Of a DNA stretch of 64,000 bases, positions 22,671 to 32,941 are shown piece after piece. Source of the DNA: Haliclona indistincta (taxonomy: Eukaryota > Porifera > Demospongiae > Haplosclerida > Chalinidae); NCBI GenBank assembly GCA_964017065.1, contig OZ024788.1, positions 11,282,457-11,346,456 of the forward strand, read 5' to 3'. The position numbers were made by a program, and so were the translations under genes. How positions within the stretch are numbered: position 1 is the stretch's first letter; each line of letters begins with the position of its first letter. The notes beneath the pieces are model-generated. The model was not told the DNA's origin. It was given only the letters and a program-made list of their open reading frames with translations, and made no database searches.

Positions 22671-24413
22671 ATGGATAAGCACGTCGACTTCTTGGTCGAG
22701 CCGAGTATTGAATATTTCTGTTCTATCTGTATAAATCCGCTCTCAGAGCCGTACTTAACAGACTGTGGTCACCATTTCTGCTACACGTGTCGTGGACGCC
22801 TTCTCTCGAATGGCAAATCAGAATGTCCTGAATGTCTCGAACACGACGCCCTCACTGACGCGCGTTTAAACAAGCACCTGCAGCGACAAGTGAACAGTCT
22901 CAAGGTACGCTGCCAGCACCACGAGGTAGGCTGCCAGTGGGTGGGAGAGCTGAGGTACTTACAGGAACACCTTGATCCTGTGGTAAGGAAATGTGGTTTC
23001 ATCCTCCTCGCCTGCCCCTTCGGCTGCGGTGAACGTGTTCAAAGCTCTGCAGTGAAGGAACACATACTGAGTGACTGCAGCAAACGATCATGTGAATGTG
23101 AGCATTGTGGCTATTTTAATGAATTCGATATCGTCACTGAGCAGCATTACCCAGTGTGTGAACAGTTCCCCGTGGAATGTCCGAATGTGTGTTCTGTAGA
23201 GAATCTGAAAAGAATTGAGCTTGCAAGTCATCTTGAGGAGCAGTGCCCTCTCCAAGTGATCCAGTGTCCCTTCACCAGTGCAGGGTGCACTGTCCAGCTG
23301 CCCAGGAGAGAGATGGAAGAACACGAGAAAAATCTTGAAGCCATGAGTCATCACCTCCACATGATGATGAGCATGATGAAAGTAAAGCAACACTCAGCTC
23401 CAGCTGTATCCAATACTACAAAAAAGTCACGATATCTTTATACTTCGCCGCCAGTTGAATTCACAATCACTGACTTCATGAAGAAGAAAGAATGCAATGC
23501 CGAGTGGGTGAGTCCTTCCTTCTACTCACATGCACAGGGTTATAGATTCCGTTTAGCTGTGTACCTAAACGGACTATATAAGGGAAGTGGTACTCATGTG
23601 TCAGTGTGTGTTCTTTTAGAGAAAGAAGACGACGTTCATCTAGACTGGCCAGTCGATGCTAGTTTTGTAGTTGATCTCGTCAATTGGAGGCCAAAGATTA
23701 AAGAAACTATTTTTCAAGATTCTTTCGACTTGAACAGTGCTAGCAGTTTAGTGACCAAGAAAGGAATTAAAAGATCACCAATTTACTCACAGTTCGTTTC
23801 TCACACGTCACTTTTTTACAAAAGTACCACTGACACTGAATACCTTCAGAATGACTGTCTGCGCCTGAGAGTGAGCAAGGTGATACTCTACTCTACTGCT
23901 CTCCTCAACAAGACACCATCCTGGCAGAATTCCCACAATGGCTACTTGTCTCTGTACGAGTTTACTTTAACCGAATTCTCCAAGCGAAAGCAGCTTAGCA
24001 ATACATTCTTCAGCTCTCCTTTCTACACTCACCAATATGGCTATAAATTTTGCCTTGTAGTGAGTGCCAATGACGATGATTATAATGAGTGTAGCAATGA
24101 GGATAGTCATATTGCAGTGTTTGTTCGTCTCATAGCGGGTGAATATGATGACCAGCTGAAATGGCCTTTCGTTGGTAACGTCAGCATTGAACTGCTTAAC
24201 TGGATAGAGGACAAGGCACACCTTAAAACCACGTGCTCGATTGCTGCCAACGATGGTTTTGCTAAGTTTACTCGTACTGAAAGTGTACTAGGAGAGGTTA
24301 TAGGTAATCAGTTCATTGCCCACTCGCTACTAACTTACAACCGAAATAGGAATGTGGAATACTTGCAGGAAGATTGTCTACGATTCAGAGTCAATGTGAA
24401 CATCAATAACTGA
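22671..24413 (+). CDS. TRAF-like protein D: RING, TRAF zinc fingers, two MATH domains
   Basis: An intronless gene for 580 residues, closest to TRAF C. The RING opens CSICINPLSEPYLTDCGHH and retains all zinc ligands. Zinc fingers, MATH 1 and MATH 2 follow in the family order, with the same acidic insertion in MATH 2 as TRAF C ('NECSNEDSH'). I start at ATG 22671 (MDKHVDFLVEPS), which aligns with the TRAF C start. An upstream in-frame ATG at 22623 lies in sequence that aligns with TRAF C leader. The gene is intact and sits just after the TRAF B-type pseudogene, so this pair mirrors the intact B-C pair. Confidence 0.92.
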   Translation: MDKHVDFLVEPSIEYFCSICINPLSEPYLTDCGHHFCYTCRGRLLSNGKSECPECLEHDALTDARLNKHLQRQVNSLKVRCQHHEVGCQWVGELRYLQEHLDPVVRKCGFILLACPFGCGERVQSSAVKEHILSDCSKRSCECEHCGYFNEFDIVTEQHYPVCEQFPVECPNVCSVENLKRIELASHLEEQCPLQVIQCPFTSAGCTVQLPRREMEEHEKNLEAMSHHLHMMMSMMKVKQHSAPAVSNTTKKSRYLYTSPPVEFTITDFMKKKECNAEWVSPSFYSHAQGYRFRLAVYLNGLYKGSGTHVSVCVLLEKEDDVHLDWPVDASFVVDLVNWRPKIKETIFQDSFDLNSASSLVTKKGIKRSPIYSQFVSHTSLFYKSTTDTEYLQNDCLRLRVSKVILYSTALLNKTPSWQNSHNGYLSLYEFTLTEFSKRKQLSNTFFSSPFYTHQYGYKFCLVVSANDDDYNECSNEDSHIAVFVRLIAGEYDDQLKWPFVGNVSIELLNWIEDKAHLKTTCSIAANDGFAKFTRTESVLGEVIGNQFIAHSLLTYNRNRNVEYLQEDCLRFRVNVNINN

Positions 24414-24677
24414 ACAGTTTCACAATCTATACATGTAGATCTTTTGGTGTGAATACTAAGCTATAGTCACTCAAATTTTGAATAATTCTTTTAGCCAGAT
24501 ATTGTTGCTGATAGTATAATAATTATTATCATCATGTGATGAAGTGAGAACGCTCTGTACTCAATGATCTATATGATAGTATAGATCATTGCTTGATATA
24601 GTAGAGCTTATCATAACCCACATCCTGTACAAGGTCAAGACTAATACAATGTATTATGTGTGATAATTGTTATTATA

Positions 24678-24972
24678 ACAAGTAATAAAAAAACATTTTA
24701 ACCAAAATGCAAGAGATTTAGGGTTGGTACATTTATCGAAAAAGTATGGAAACAAGATTTGAAATGAAAAGGATTGTAACAATAGCACTGTAATGATACC
24801 TCCCTATTAAATTAACCACAACTATCGAAAGTAGTTAATTATTTAGGGAGGTATCATTACACTGCTATTGTTACAATCCTTTTCATTTCAAATCTTATTT
24901 CCATACTTTTTCGATAAATGTACCAACCCTAAATCTCTTGCATTTTGGTTAAAATGTTTTTTATTACTTGTT
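24678..24972. mobile_element. Foldback MITE, family F1, copy 2
   Basis: A 295-base palindrome from ACAAGTAAT to ATTACTTGT. The loop (24805-24840) is the reverse complement of the loop of copy 1. The right flank ('tttcttttctttttttatta' to 'cagtgta', ending about 25024) is the reverse complement of the left flank of copy 1. Both copies therefore sit in the 3' flank of a TRAF gene, in the same sense relative to that gene. Confidence 0.87.
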
Positions 24973-25024
24973 TCTTTTCTTTTTTTATTAATGACTTAGT
25001 TGGCACTTATGGTAATACAGTGTA

Positions 25025-25675
25025 TAAAGAAAACTAGCTATCAGCTGACCGGCGTGCATTCGGCGATCAGGCGACTCTGCACTGAATGCAACACGTATCA
25101 TGCAACATTAGCTAAGCTTAGGCTAGCATTCTTACAAGCCTGAACAGACAAATCCAGTGTAACAGTGAAGATTTGCTCGTATAGACTGCTGTGAACACTG
25201 CTAGTGGTGGCAGCACTCGCGTTCCAAGCAATTTGTACTAAGGTGCGCTTGTATTAGAATAATTGCATACACGGGCGTGCGCGAGTAGGCGTAACCTAGT
25301 AACGGAGTTCAAAAGAATAATGGAATGGAGTCTGATTATGGACCAAAAATCGCTGTTTTCTTGAAAATACTCGCTTCTGCTAGTGTTTTAGGCTTAAATA
25401 GATATCAGGTGCACTGCTCCCAACGACTAGTGTAGTTTCTGCGTAGGTTTTGTCTTGAATAGCTCACTAGCCACGGCGCTAGGCTCTCTGAAGAAGAAGA
25501 AGAAGAATAAGAAGAAAGAAGATGAACAAACGGGTGACCACGTGAACTTTGGTTTACCGCCTTAGACCTGGTTTCTTGTGCTTCTGAAGGTCTCTTTGTA
25601 ATCGCAAAAATCGTGTAAAGAGCTTCAGAACGTTAGATTAGCTTGAAACGCCCGTACGGCGAAGATATGGCAGTA
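25025..25675. other. Intergenic, nothing assigned
   Basis: I see no convincing gene. A purine-rich stretch (25487-25530) resembles the 'gaagaaagaagaag' segment in the tail of the R1 repeats and may be a worn relic. Confidence 0.4.
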
Positions 25676-25925
25676 CCGTACTTAGTGCCTCCAGGCGAGA
25701 CGCCATCTTTTCATGCCCAAACCAACTGGCCTTATGGTCTTTAATAGTAGACTCATTGTAAGCGCTTGCCTCTTAGGATAGCCCCTAGGTAGTTAAAATA
25801 CTACTGATGTCGTGAACAGCCAAGATATACGTGAATTATTGCGTTTAGCCTAAGTGTAGCCGCCATCTTGTATTCCGCCCAACCCTAAATATGCCACGAC
25901 TACCGCGTGGCATAATAATTATACT
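25676..25925 (+). mobile_element. Short dispersed repeat R2, copy 1, ending in a hairpin
   Basis: Shared with 39955-40185: 'gtgcctccaggcgagacgcc', 'tctttaatagtagactcatt', 'gatatacgtgaattattg', TGTAGCCGCCATCTTGT. It ends in a hairpin (TGCCACG-ACTAC-CGTGGCA type). The TGTAGCCGCCAT block plus terminal hairpin echoes the end of the R1 family, although the rest differs. Confidence 0.75.
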
Positions 25926-26065
25926 ACGGTGTAGTAACGATATACTATCGAATTCACACTCGATATTTTATAATCAACTCAGCCTCATGAAAGCTTGAAA
26001 GACTATGATAAAAAAATATCGAGAGTGACCGGAAATATCACAACTAGACTACCCCGCCCTTCTTT

Positions 26066-26360
26066 GCAAGACAATGGAGTGGAAGAAAACCAATTTTGCT
26101 GTGAACGTGTTTGTAGGTCATCAATGAAGGACCACACACTAAGTGACTGCAGCAAGCGGTCATAATTAATTTATGAATGTGAGCATTGTGCAAGGCTATT
26201 TTAAATAATTTGACTGAGCAGCATTATTACCCAGTGTGTGAACAGTTTCCCGTGAAATGTTCTGAAATGTGTGTTCTGTAACAAATTTAAAGCTTGTAAG
26301 CCATCTTGAGGAGCAGTGTCCCCTCCAAGTGATCCAGTGTCCCTTCAACACTGCAGGTTC
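26066..26360 (+). pseudogene. Degraded TRAF relic (start joined to zinc fingers)
   Basis: A TRAF start-like block ('acaatggagtggaagaaaac') runs directly into zinc-finger sequence ('tgaaggaccacacactaagt', 'gagcagcattattacccagt', 'gaggagcagtgtcccctcca'). The RING is missing, and there are frameshifts and stops throughout. The same start block recurs at 27305, 32665 and 37400. Confidence 0.8.
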
Positions 26361-26781
26361 AAGCTATGTATACCAATACAAGTGCAGGCTCTCCTAGCTA
26401 CATGAATGGCTCCAATTTGATACAATTATTTTGTGAGAAACACTCATGACTAATCCAGGATCATGCTTATTATCTATCACACTTTAATTTTGAAGACCTG
26501 CATGTTGTGAGTCAGATTTAGTGGATGTTATGGTAAATTGACTAAATAAAACTGTAAGAATGCAGCATTTGTAATGCTCACTCACACCCTGATGCCTATG
26601 AGGATAATTATAGCTACCTGTATGCTTAATAAGTGTCGGTAATTAATTGAGCACCTGTGATGCATGATCTACTGATCTACATAACTTTGTAGCCAAATTC
26701 CGAATACTATAATATTACAAGCTCTAGCTGATTCAATAGTGTTAGTTTTAGATTCCAATAGAATTATACCAACTGATACAG

Positions 26782-26789
26782 TATATAAG
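26782..26789 (+). promoter_or_regulatory. TATA box of lectin copy L1
   Basis: TATATAAG lies 72 bases before the ATG, within a block (from 'gattccaatagaattatacc' to 'gcagctcagcatcactagct') nearly identical in front of four lectin copies. Confidence 0.7.
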
Positions 26790-26860
26790 CAGCTCAGCAT
26801 CACTAGCTTAAGACACCAACGATCACAAGTGACTCAGGGAATCCATAGAATCTCGAAAGA

Positions 26861-27285
26861 ATGGCTGTTGTTCTTCTTGCTGTCCTTGGTGTTATAGGCA
26901 CCTCAATGTCGTCTCCTGTTACTTTTCTTACAGAGGATCAATTGTCTAGTATAATTTTATTTTCTAAGCTAGGCTGGAGTCAGGAAGAAATCGTGAGAGC
27001 AATGACCAATGAAAATGTGACCTTCAGCAGTATATAATGCCAGATTGACAAGGTGATGAAAATATAGATACAGTAACAATAATTTTCTGTTTTATAATAA
27101 TTATAGATGCTTGTTATAAAACTGGCACACTTGGTGGAGGAGGTGGTAGACCATTCAATGATCGATGTTCATCATCAACCAGGATTATTAAGATCGTGTT
27201 TTATACTGGTACAGTGAGGTACACCTGTTCTAATTGTCTCCGATCACTTGAAGTAACACATGATGCAGGTATAAGCTAGAGATTT
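26861..27285 (+). pseudogene. Jacalin-type lectin copy L1, broken
   Basis: Exon 1 gives a signal-peptide-like start and then a premature TAA after 'TFSSI'. Exon 2 ('ggcacacttggtggaggagg') is recognisable to about 27270, with a damaged donor. Where exon 3 should begin, the sequence switches at 27305 to a TRAF-start-like block, so the sugar-binding C-terminal part is absent. Its promoter block is preserved. Confidence 0.85.
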
Positions 27286-28016
27286 AGTTTGTACCTCACT
27301 TTATGACAATGGAGTGGAAGAAAAAATTCTGCTCTGAACGGTTGCTTTGTGGTTCAAGTTATTCGTTCATTCTGTCCATCGTGCTACAGAGATCAGTCTA
27401 CGCATTGGTAAGGTAATGAACATGATAAGCGCGACAATGGCTTGCAATTTGACCCGTGGATTTTGCTAAAGTGGTTTCGTTCTTGAGTTATGGCTGGCTC
27501 ACCTTGACGGCCATCATGGCCTCTCTGACAACAAAACGCCCGTAGTTGACTACCGTGGTACTTGTAGATCTAAACTGCTGGACAGCTATGAGGGTGCGTA
27601 GACATCTCAAGAAAAAGCCTATCAAAACCTACATGTAGCTAGCAGGTTGGCGCTATCGCTGCTCTATACCAGGACCTAACACTACAATGTGCATCACACG
27701 CCGAGGGTTTTGGGAAATCTGTTCTTCGTTCGTTCATTCTTTCTGTCAAAATTAATGAGCTTCAGAGACCATCGCTCACTTACGAAACTATGGGTTTAGG
27801 TATGAACAGGCTTAGCTAGCACGACAAGATGGCTTGCAATTTTTGACACGAGGATTTTGCTAAAGTGCTTTCGTTCTTGAGTGCCATTTAAGTGCTAAAG
27901 GTTTTGTAGAATTTTTCATTTATGAATATGAGCACTTTGGCTATTTTAAATAATTCGACTGAACAACATTACCGAGTGTATGAACAGTCAACCAAATTGT
28001 AAAATGCTGTGAATTA

Positions 28017-28714
28017 TTAAGGTGGCAGGCAGGCCAATTTTAATGAGATTCATTACTTTTAAAGTAGCTGTACTTTTCCAGCAATGGACAAGTGTACTGA
28101 CGAGCTCCAGTATGCAGTTTGTTTGTCTATCGATTGGCATTGATTATAGCAATTTTTAATCCCGCAGTGTTATCTGTTGTGGAGCTGTGAAAATCGCCCA
28201 TTGTTACTAAACCAAAGTTAAAATTTGTAATACTATCTTTAGCTGCGTAAAATGTACGAAGCTAAAACTGCTCAAGCAAGTTCATCTGCCATCTAATGGA
28301 AAAGCTACGTACCGATTTCACCGAGCGCTGCTCGCACGCGATACTACAGCTTCGTACATCACGCTAATTGGCAGCAAAATGTCAATAAATAGCTGTAATT
28401 CTGCCTTCGAGAATCGCTCGGCGAAATCGATACGTAGCTTTTCCATTAGATGGCAGATGAACTTGCTCAAGCAGTTCTAGCTTCGTGCGTTTCATGTAGC
28501 TAAAGAAAAAGTTTCCAAAATTGGTCGTACTTAGTCGAGTCACAGCTCCATGATGGCTAACACTACGTGATTGAAACTTGCATTGATCAATGCTCCATTG
28601 ATAGGCAAACAAACTTCATACTGAAACACTAACTGTAAATCTACACATTGCTAGAAAATTAGCTTTTTGTAAAGTTATGAATCTCATTAACTTTTACCGT
28701 ACCCGCCACCTTAA
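28017..28714. mobile_element. TTAA-flanked 698-bp palindromic element
   Basis: TTAA at 28017-28020 and 28711-28714 flank inverted ends (GGTGGCAGGC... and the complement of GGTGGCGGGT...). The arms pair nearly along the whole element, for example 'cagtatgcagtttgtttgtc' with 'aaacaaacttcatactg', and 'aagttcatctgccatctaat' with its complement at 28445-28465. A TTAA target is typical of piggyBac-type transposition; no transposase is present. Confidence 0.8.
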
Positions 28715-28889
28715 GTGAAAATTCCAATTTTGTTGATGACGATCGCGATACAAGACACAGTCATATATGATCAATATTTTGTCACAAGCTGAATGCGCAT
28801 CATGTGTCAGTCAACAGCAACTAGCTGAACTAGCTATAGCCAACCACAGCAGCCACTGATTATTTTGAAGACCTGCAACCGATGAATAT

Positions 28890-28950
28890 ACAGGGAAATA
28901 CATGTAAACAATATATTTCCCTGGTAGTGCCTTTGATCTTTGCAGGCTGC
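28890..28950. repeat. Short hairpin repeat with GGTACAAG end
   Basis: 'tatacagggaaatac' pairs with 'tatatttccctg', followed by 'gtgcctttgatcttt' and 'ctatggtacaag'. The same arrangement occurs at 29905-30000 and 38925-38995, in the segments that flank lectin copies. Confidence 0.65.
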
Positions 28951-29209
28951 TATGGTACAAGAGGATATAGCTACCTGTATGTAATTTTAGTAATTAATTG
29001 AGCATCCCAATGTAACACCATTAAATCAAGATCATGCACGTGCTTGATTCCTTATTAGTAGCTACAAAGTTATGTAGATCAGTAGACCAGTAGATTATGC
29101 TTCACAGATGCTCACTTAAGTACTGACACTTGTTGGTAGCTATCCTGGCATACATGTAGTCAATTGTTTATGTCAAGTCATTCAAGCCTTCTTATAACCA
29201 TTATTATAA

Positions 29210-29480
29210 ATTTTCAGTAATTTTAGCCATAATTTATATTATGATAGTGTTGATTAGATTTGCTGACTCGATCCTTTGTGGATCAGACATGCAGTGCTCA
29301 GTTCACCCCTTTCAGTAGAAATCAATAGACATGCACTCTGAAGAAGGTGGACAATGATAATTAATGATTTTAGTTGTCAGATCGATCGTATAATTTCGCA
29401 GTAGAAATGTTTCGCGAATTACAGAAAATTTATCCACGAATGTAGTTGACAAAGATAGCCCAATAGCGCTGATTCACATC
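29210..29480. repeat. Lectin-flank segmental repeat, copy 1
   Basis: Shares 'gctgactc', 'tggatcagacatgcagtgct' and 'ctgaagaaggtggacaatga'-type blocks with about 36280-36560, 38500-38800 and 39280-39550. This marks a larger unit, with a lectin copy inside it, that was duplicated several times between 26 and 40 kb. Confidence 0.7.
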
Positions 29481-29532
29481 TTGAGCATACGCGAAAATTC
29501 TTCTGCAAAAATTTCCCGCTGTACAGGTAGTA

Positions 29533-29666
29533 GTTATTCCATGCCTACCAGGTATGTATACCATATACACGAGGTATTGTGTTAATAAACCCGAGGGCGT
29601 AGCCCGAGGGTTTATTAGCACAATACCAAGTGTACATGGTATACATACCCGATGGGTATGGAATAG
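29533..29666. repeat. Long hairpin with GGGCGTAGCCC centre
   Basis: The arms 'tattccatgcctacc', 'tatgtataccat' and 'aataaacccgaggg' pair with their complements around a GGGCGTAGCCC centre. It belongs to the same structural class as the hairpins at 42430-42610 and 47675-47868, although the arm sequences differ. Confidence 0.8.
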
Positions 29667-30226
29667 GTGACTTGTATCATAGCAACCATTGACATAATTA
29701 ATGAGGTCAATCGTTTATGAGGTCCCATTAGCATCAGTAAGAAAGCTGTGTATAAGAAGAGAGCATACCTAGGCCTGCTGCACCTTCGGTGTGGGTGAAC
29801 CACTGCCCACCGAAGTTTCTCCCGCAGTCAATACTGTTTACTGTGTGGAGTGAGTCATCTGACTCTATCAGTTGCTTTACCACTGGGGATTTTCCCTTTA
29901 TACCCACCCGGTGAATATACAGGGAAAATCCCCATTGCAGGGAAATATACGATATATTTCCCTGGCGGTGCCTTTGATCTTAAAGGCTACTATGGTACAA
30001 AAATATGTATTACATCATGCAGTGTTTGTCAATAGCCATAAGCTCCTATAGGCTTGCTAGCTATGACTAATCCAGGATGATACTTATTAACTATGGTTGA
30101 ATCACTCTTGTGTATTGAAGACCAGCATGTTGTGAGTCGGATTTAGTGGATATGTTACGGTAAATTGACTAACTATAGCTTTTAATAATTATGGGTTGGT
30201 AATTATTAATTGAGTATCTGTGATGC

Positions 30227-31104
30227 ATGATCTACATGATTCCGGCTACTATAATAACATTAAGCACATGATTCCGGCTACTATAATAACATCAAGAACA
30301 TGATTCCGGCTACTATAATAACATTAAGCACATGATTCCGGCTACCGCAATAACATCAAGCACATGATTCCGGCTACTATAGTAACATCAAGCACATGAT
30401 TCCGGCTACTATAATAACATCAAGCACATGATTCCGGCTACTATAATAACATCAAGCACATGATTCCGGCTACTATAGTAACATCAAGCACATGATTCTG
30501 GCTACTATAATAACATCAAGAACATGATTCCGGCTACTATAATAACATTAAGCACATGATTCCGGCTACTGCAATAACATCAAGCACATGATTCCGGCTA
30601 CTATAATAACATCAAGCACATGATTCCGGCTACTATAATAACATCAAGCACATGATTCTGGCTACTATAATAACATCAAGAACATGATTCCGGCTACTAT
30701 AATAACATTAAGCACATGATTCCGGCTACTGCAATAACATCAAGCACATGATTCCGGCTACTATAATAACATCAAGCACATGATTCCGGCTACTATAGTA
30801 ACATCAAGCACATGATTCTGGCTACTATAATAACATCAAGAACATGATTCTAGCTACTATAATAACATCAAGCACATGATTCCAGCTACTATAATAATAT
30901 CAAGCACATGATTCTAGCTACTATAATAATAACATCAAGTACATGATTCCGGCTACTATAATAACATCAAGCACATGATTCCGGCTACTATAATAACATC
31001 AAGCACATGATTCCGGCTACTATAATAACATCAAGCACATGATTCCGGCTACTATAATAACATCAAGCACATGATTCCGGCTACTATAATAACATCAAGC
31101 ATAG
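30227..31104. repeat. Satellite of about 27 units of 32 bp with higher-order pattern
   Basis: The unit is CATGATTCCGGCTACTATAA plus 'taacatcaagca'. Unit variants (ATTAAG for ATCAAG, AAGAACATG, 'taccgcaa/tactgcaa', 'tatagtaac', 'gattctgg') recur in order. The AAGAACATG variant starts at about 30297, 30519, 30679 and 30839, giving spacings of 222, 160 and 160 bases, or seven then five and five units. The array stops within about 40 bases of the promoter block of lectin L2. Confidence 0.93.
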
Positions 31105-31143
31105 TTACTTTAGATTCCAATAGAATTATACCAACTGATACAG

Positions 31144-31151
31144 TATATAAG
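31144..31151 (+). promoter_or_regulatory. TATA box of lectin copy L2
   Basis: TATATAAG lies 70 bases upstream of the L2 start codon in the promoter block conserved between lectin copies. The sequence 'gctcagcatcact', about 10-22 bases downstream, would hold the transcription start and is also conserved. Confidence 0.75.
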
Positions 31152-31213
31152 CAGCTCAGCATCACTAGCTCAAGACACCAAGTGACTCAAGGAATCCATA
31201 GAATCTCGAAAGA

Positions 31214-31964
31214 ATGGCTTTTCTTGTTCTTCTTGCTGTCCTTGGTGTTATAGGCACCTCAATGTCGTCTCCTGTTACTTTTCCTACGGACGATCAATTG
31301 TCTAGTATATTTTCTGAGCTAGGCTGGAGTCAGGAAGAAATCGTGAGAGCATTGTCCAATGAAAATATGACCTTAAGTAATGCCAGAATGACAAGGTGCT
31401 GAAAATGATACAATAAAAATAAAATTATTGATTGAAATTCTCTGTTTAATAATAATTATAGTGCTTGTTCTGAAACTGGCACACTTGGTGGAGGAGGTGG
31501 AAGAGGATTCAATGATCCTTGTTCATCATCAACCAGGATTATTAGGATCGTGGTTTATACTGGTACAGTGAGGCACACCTGTTCTAATTGTCTCCGATCA
31601 CTTGAAGTAACATACAGGTATGGGCTAGAGATTTAGTTTTTACTTCACTCTATTCTTATCTAGTAATGGTGTAAAGAAATTCCACGGCCAGAGGTATAAT
31701 TCCGGTTCAAACGTCTATATTGCTAATCTTTCTCGTTATCATTTGGTTGGCGTGGCTGCGAGGTTTGGATCTATCATTGATCAAATAGCATTCGTTGGAG
31801 TAAAGAAGTATGGTCGTAGAAGACGGATACGTGTATTTGGACCATACGGTAGTGTTGGAGGATCACGTCTTGGCTTCTTGATGGGAAAGCCGATAAAATC
31901 ATTCTACGGTGGTGCAGGGGCTGGAATTGATCGAATTGGAGGCAAAGGAGTGCCAATCATGTAA
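31214..31964 (+). CDS. Secreted jacalin-type lectin L2, intact, three exons
   Basis: Exons 31214-31395, 31462-31617 and 31664-31964 join in frame (Ser codons at both junctions) to give 212 residues. A hydrophobic signal peptide (MAFLVLLAVLGVIGTSM) is followed by a linker of about 45 residues and a jacalin-like beta-prism domain. The marks are GGGGGRGFNDPC at its start, GSIIDQIAFVG, FGPYGSVGG and a closing FYGGAGAGIDRIGG, the last being the typical GxxxD-type sugar-binding loop region. Animal relatives are ZG16-like lectins; these bind mannose or similar glycans outside the cell (family knowledge). Introns are short (66 and 46 bases). The start is set by the signal peptide and the TATA box 70 bases upstream. 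This is the only undamaged copy of five. Confidence 0.85.
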
Positions 31965-32167
31965 TAAACAATAATTATAACCTGCTGTAATTTTTATATA
32001 CCTGCTGCTGCTGCTGTCTAATAGTTAGTTACTTGCTAGGTCAAGACATTATTCATACACTATAAGGATTATTCATACATGCAGACTGTATATGAAAAAT
32101 TATTGTTACAGCATTAATGTTCAATCTGCTAATACATGTTCAAGTAGTTAGTACCAATGTTGAGTAG

Positions 32168-32350
32168 TTATTAGGGAGGCACGGTAGTGCCTCCCTAATA
32201 ACCTATGTAGGGATGGGCAAGAAAACAAAATGGCGGCTGCATACATGTAGCGTTCAAACGCCGATATTTCACCTGGTGGTAAATTTTGTACGTCTAAAGA
32301 CACTTAGATCTGCTCTCTGGCGTTGCCCGGCCATCCTCACATAGTCATAA
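32168..32350 (-). mobile_element. R1 tail fragment, inverted
   Basis: The reverse complement matches the last roughly 180 bases of the R1 repeats: the terminal hairpin (32170-32203), TGTAGCCGCCAT type block, 'gaaatatcggcgtttgaacg' and 'gccagagagcagatctaag'. It stops abruptly inside the 'agcaatgttatgac' part, so it is a truncated end. Confidence 0.8.
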
Positions 32351-32639
32351 CATTGCTCAAAATTGTCACCAAATTGTCATCAATATAATTTTATATGACA
32401 AATGTGCAGAGTGCTAGCTTAATAGTTGAGAGGAATGCATGTAGACCTGCTGTGTGGACCAGGTAACAATCAGCAGAAAGATTGTGGTGATTCTTAAGTC
32501 AGTAAAACTGTAGTCAAGCACATTAATTTTGGAGTGCTGCACTCCATAGTTCAATTGGCAGCTATTCGGTGAAACATTACTGAAACTTAATAAATTGTTT
32601 TGTGTACATTCTGCTTGCTGTGCCGGAAATATCTAAAAT

Positions 32640-32790
32640 ATCACAACTAGACAACCCCACCTTTTTTGGTTGACAATGGAGTGGAAGAAAACCAAATTCC
32701 TATGCGAGCCAAATATTGTCCTATCTCCTCACAGATCCCTACTTGCTACAATACTGTTTGCGATTCAGAATAAACTTGTCAAAATTAATA
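32640..32790 (+). pseudogene. TRAF relic with start joined to last codons
   Basis: 'acaatggagtggaagaaaac' plus 'caaattcctatgcgagcc' gives a TRAF-like start (FLCEP). About 40 bases later comes 'tactgtttgcgattcagaat', which matches the last codons (DCLRFRVN) of TRAF C/D. Almost the whole gene is therefore missing between the ends. Confidence 0.75.
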
Positions 32791-32880
32791 GTAGTGCATG
32801 AGTTGTAGTGAACAGCTATATAGGCTAGCATCATTTTAATAACCATTAGTTTTAAACTTCACTGTTTGCTATAATATGTC

Positions 32881-32931
32881 AGTATGTCCCGAGTGTCGCG
32901 AACAAGACGCTCTCACAGACGCACGTTTGAT
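32881..32931 (+). pseudogene. TRAF RING relic cut by a transposon
   Basis: This is the end of a RING-coding block ('tgtcccgagtgtcgcgaaca', 'gacgcacgtttga'). It breaks off where the inverted-repeat element with the hAT-like reading frame begins (about 32932). Confidence 0.85.
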
Positions 32932-32941
32932 AGGCATGCGC

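Noticed and set aside
25487..25530. Purine-rich stretch as a coding segment
   Set aside because: It is a low-complexity 'gaagaa' run like that in the R1 tail, without an open gene around it.
30227..31104. CRISPR-like array
   Set aside because: Units are contiguous without unique spacers and the window is eukaryotic; it is a satellite.
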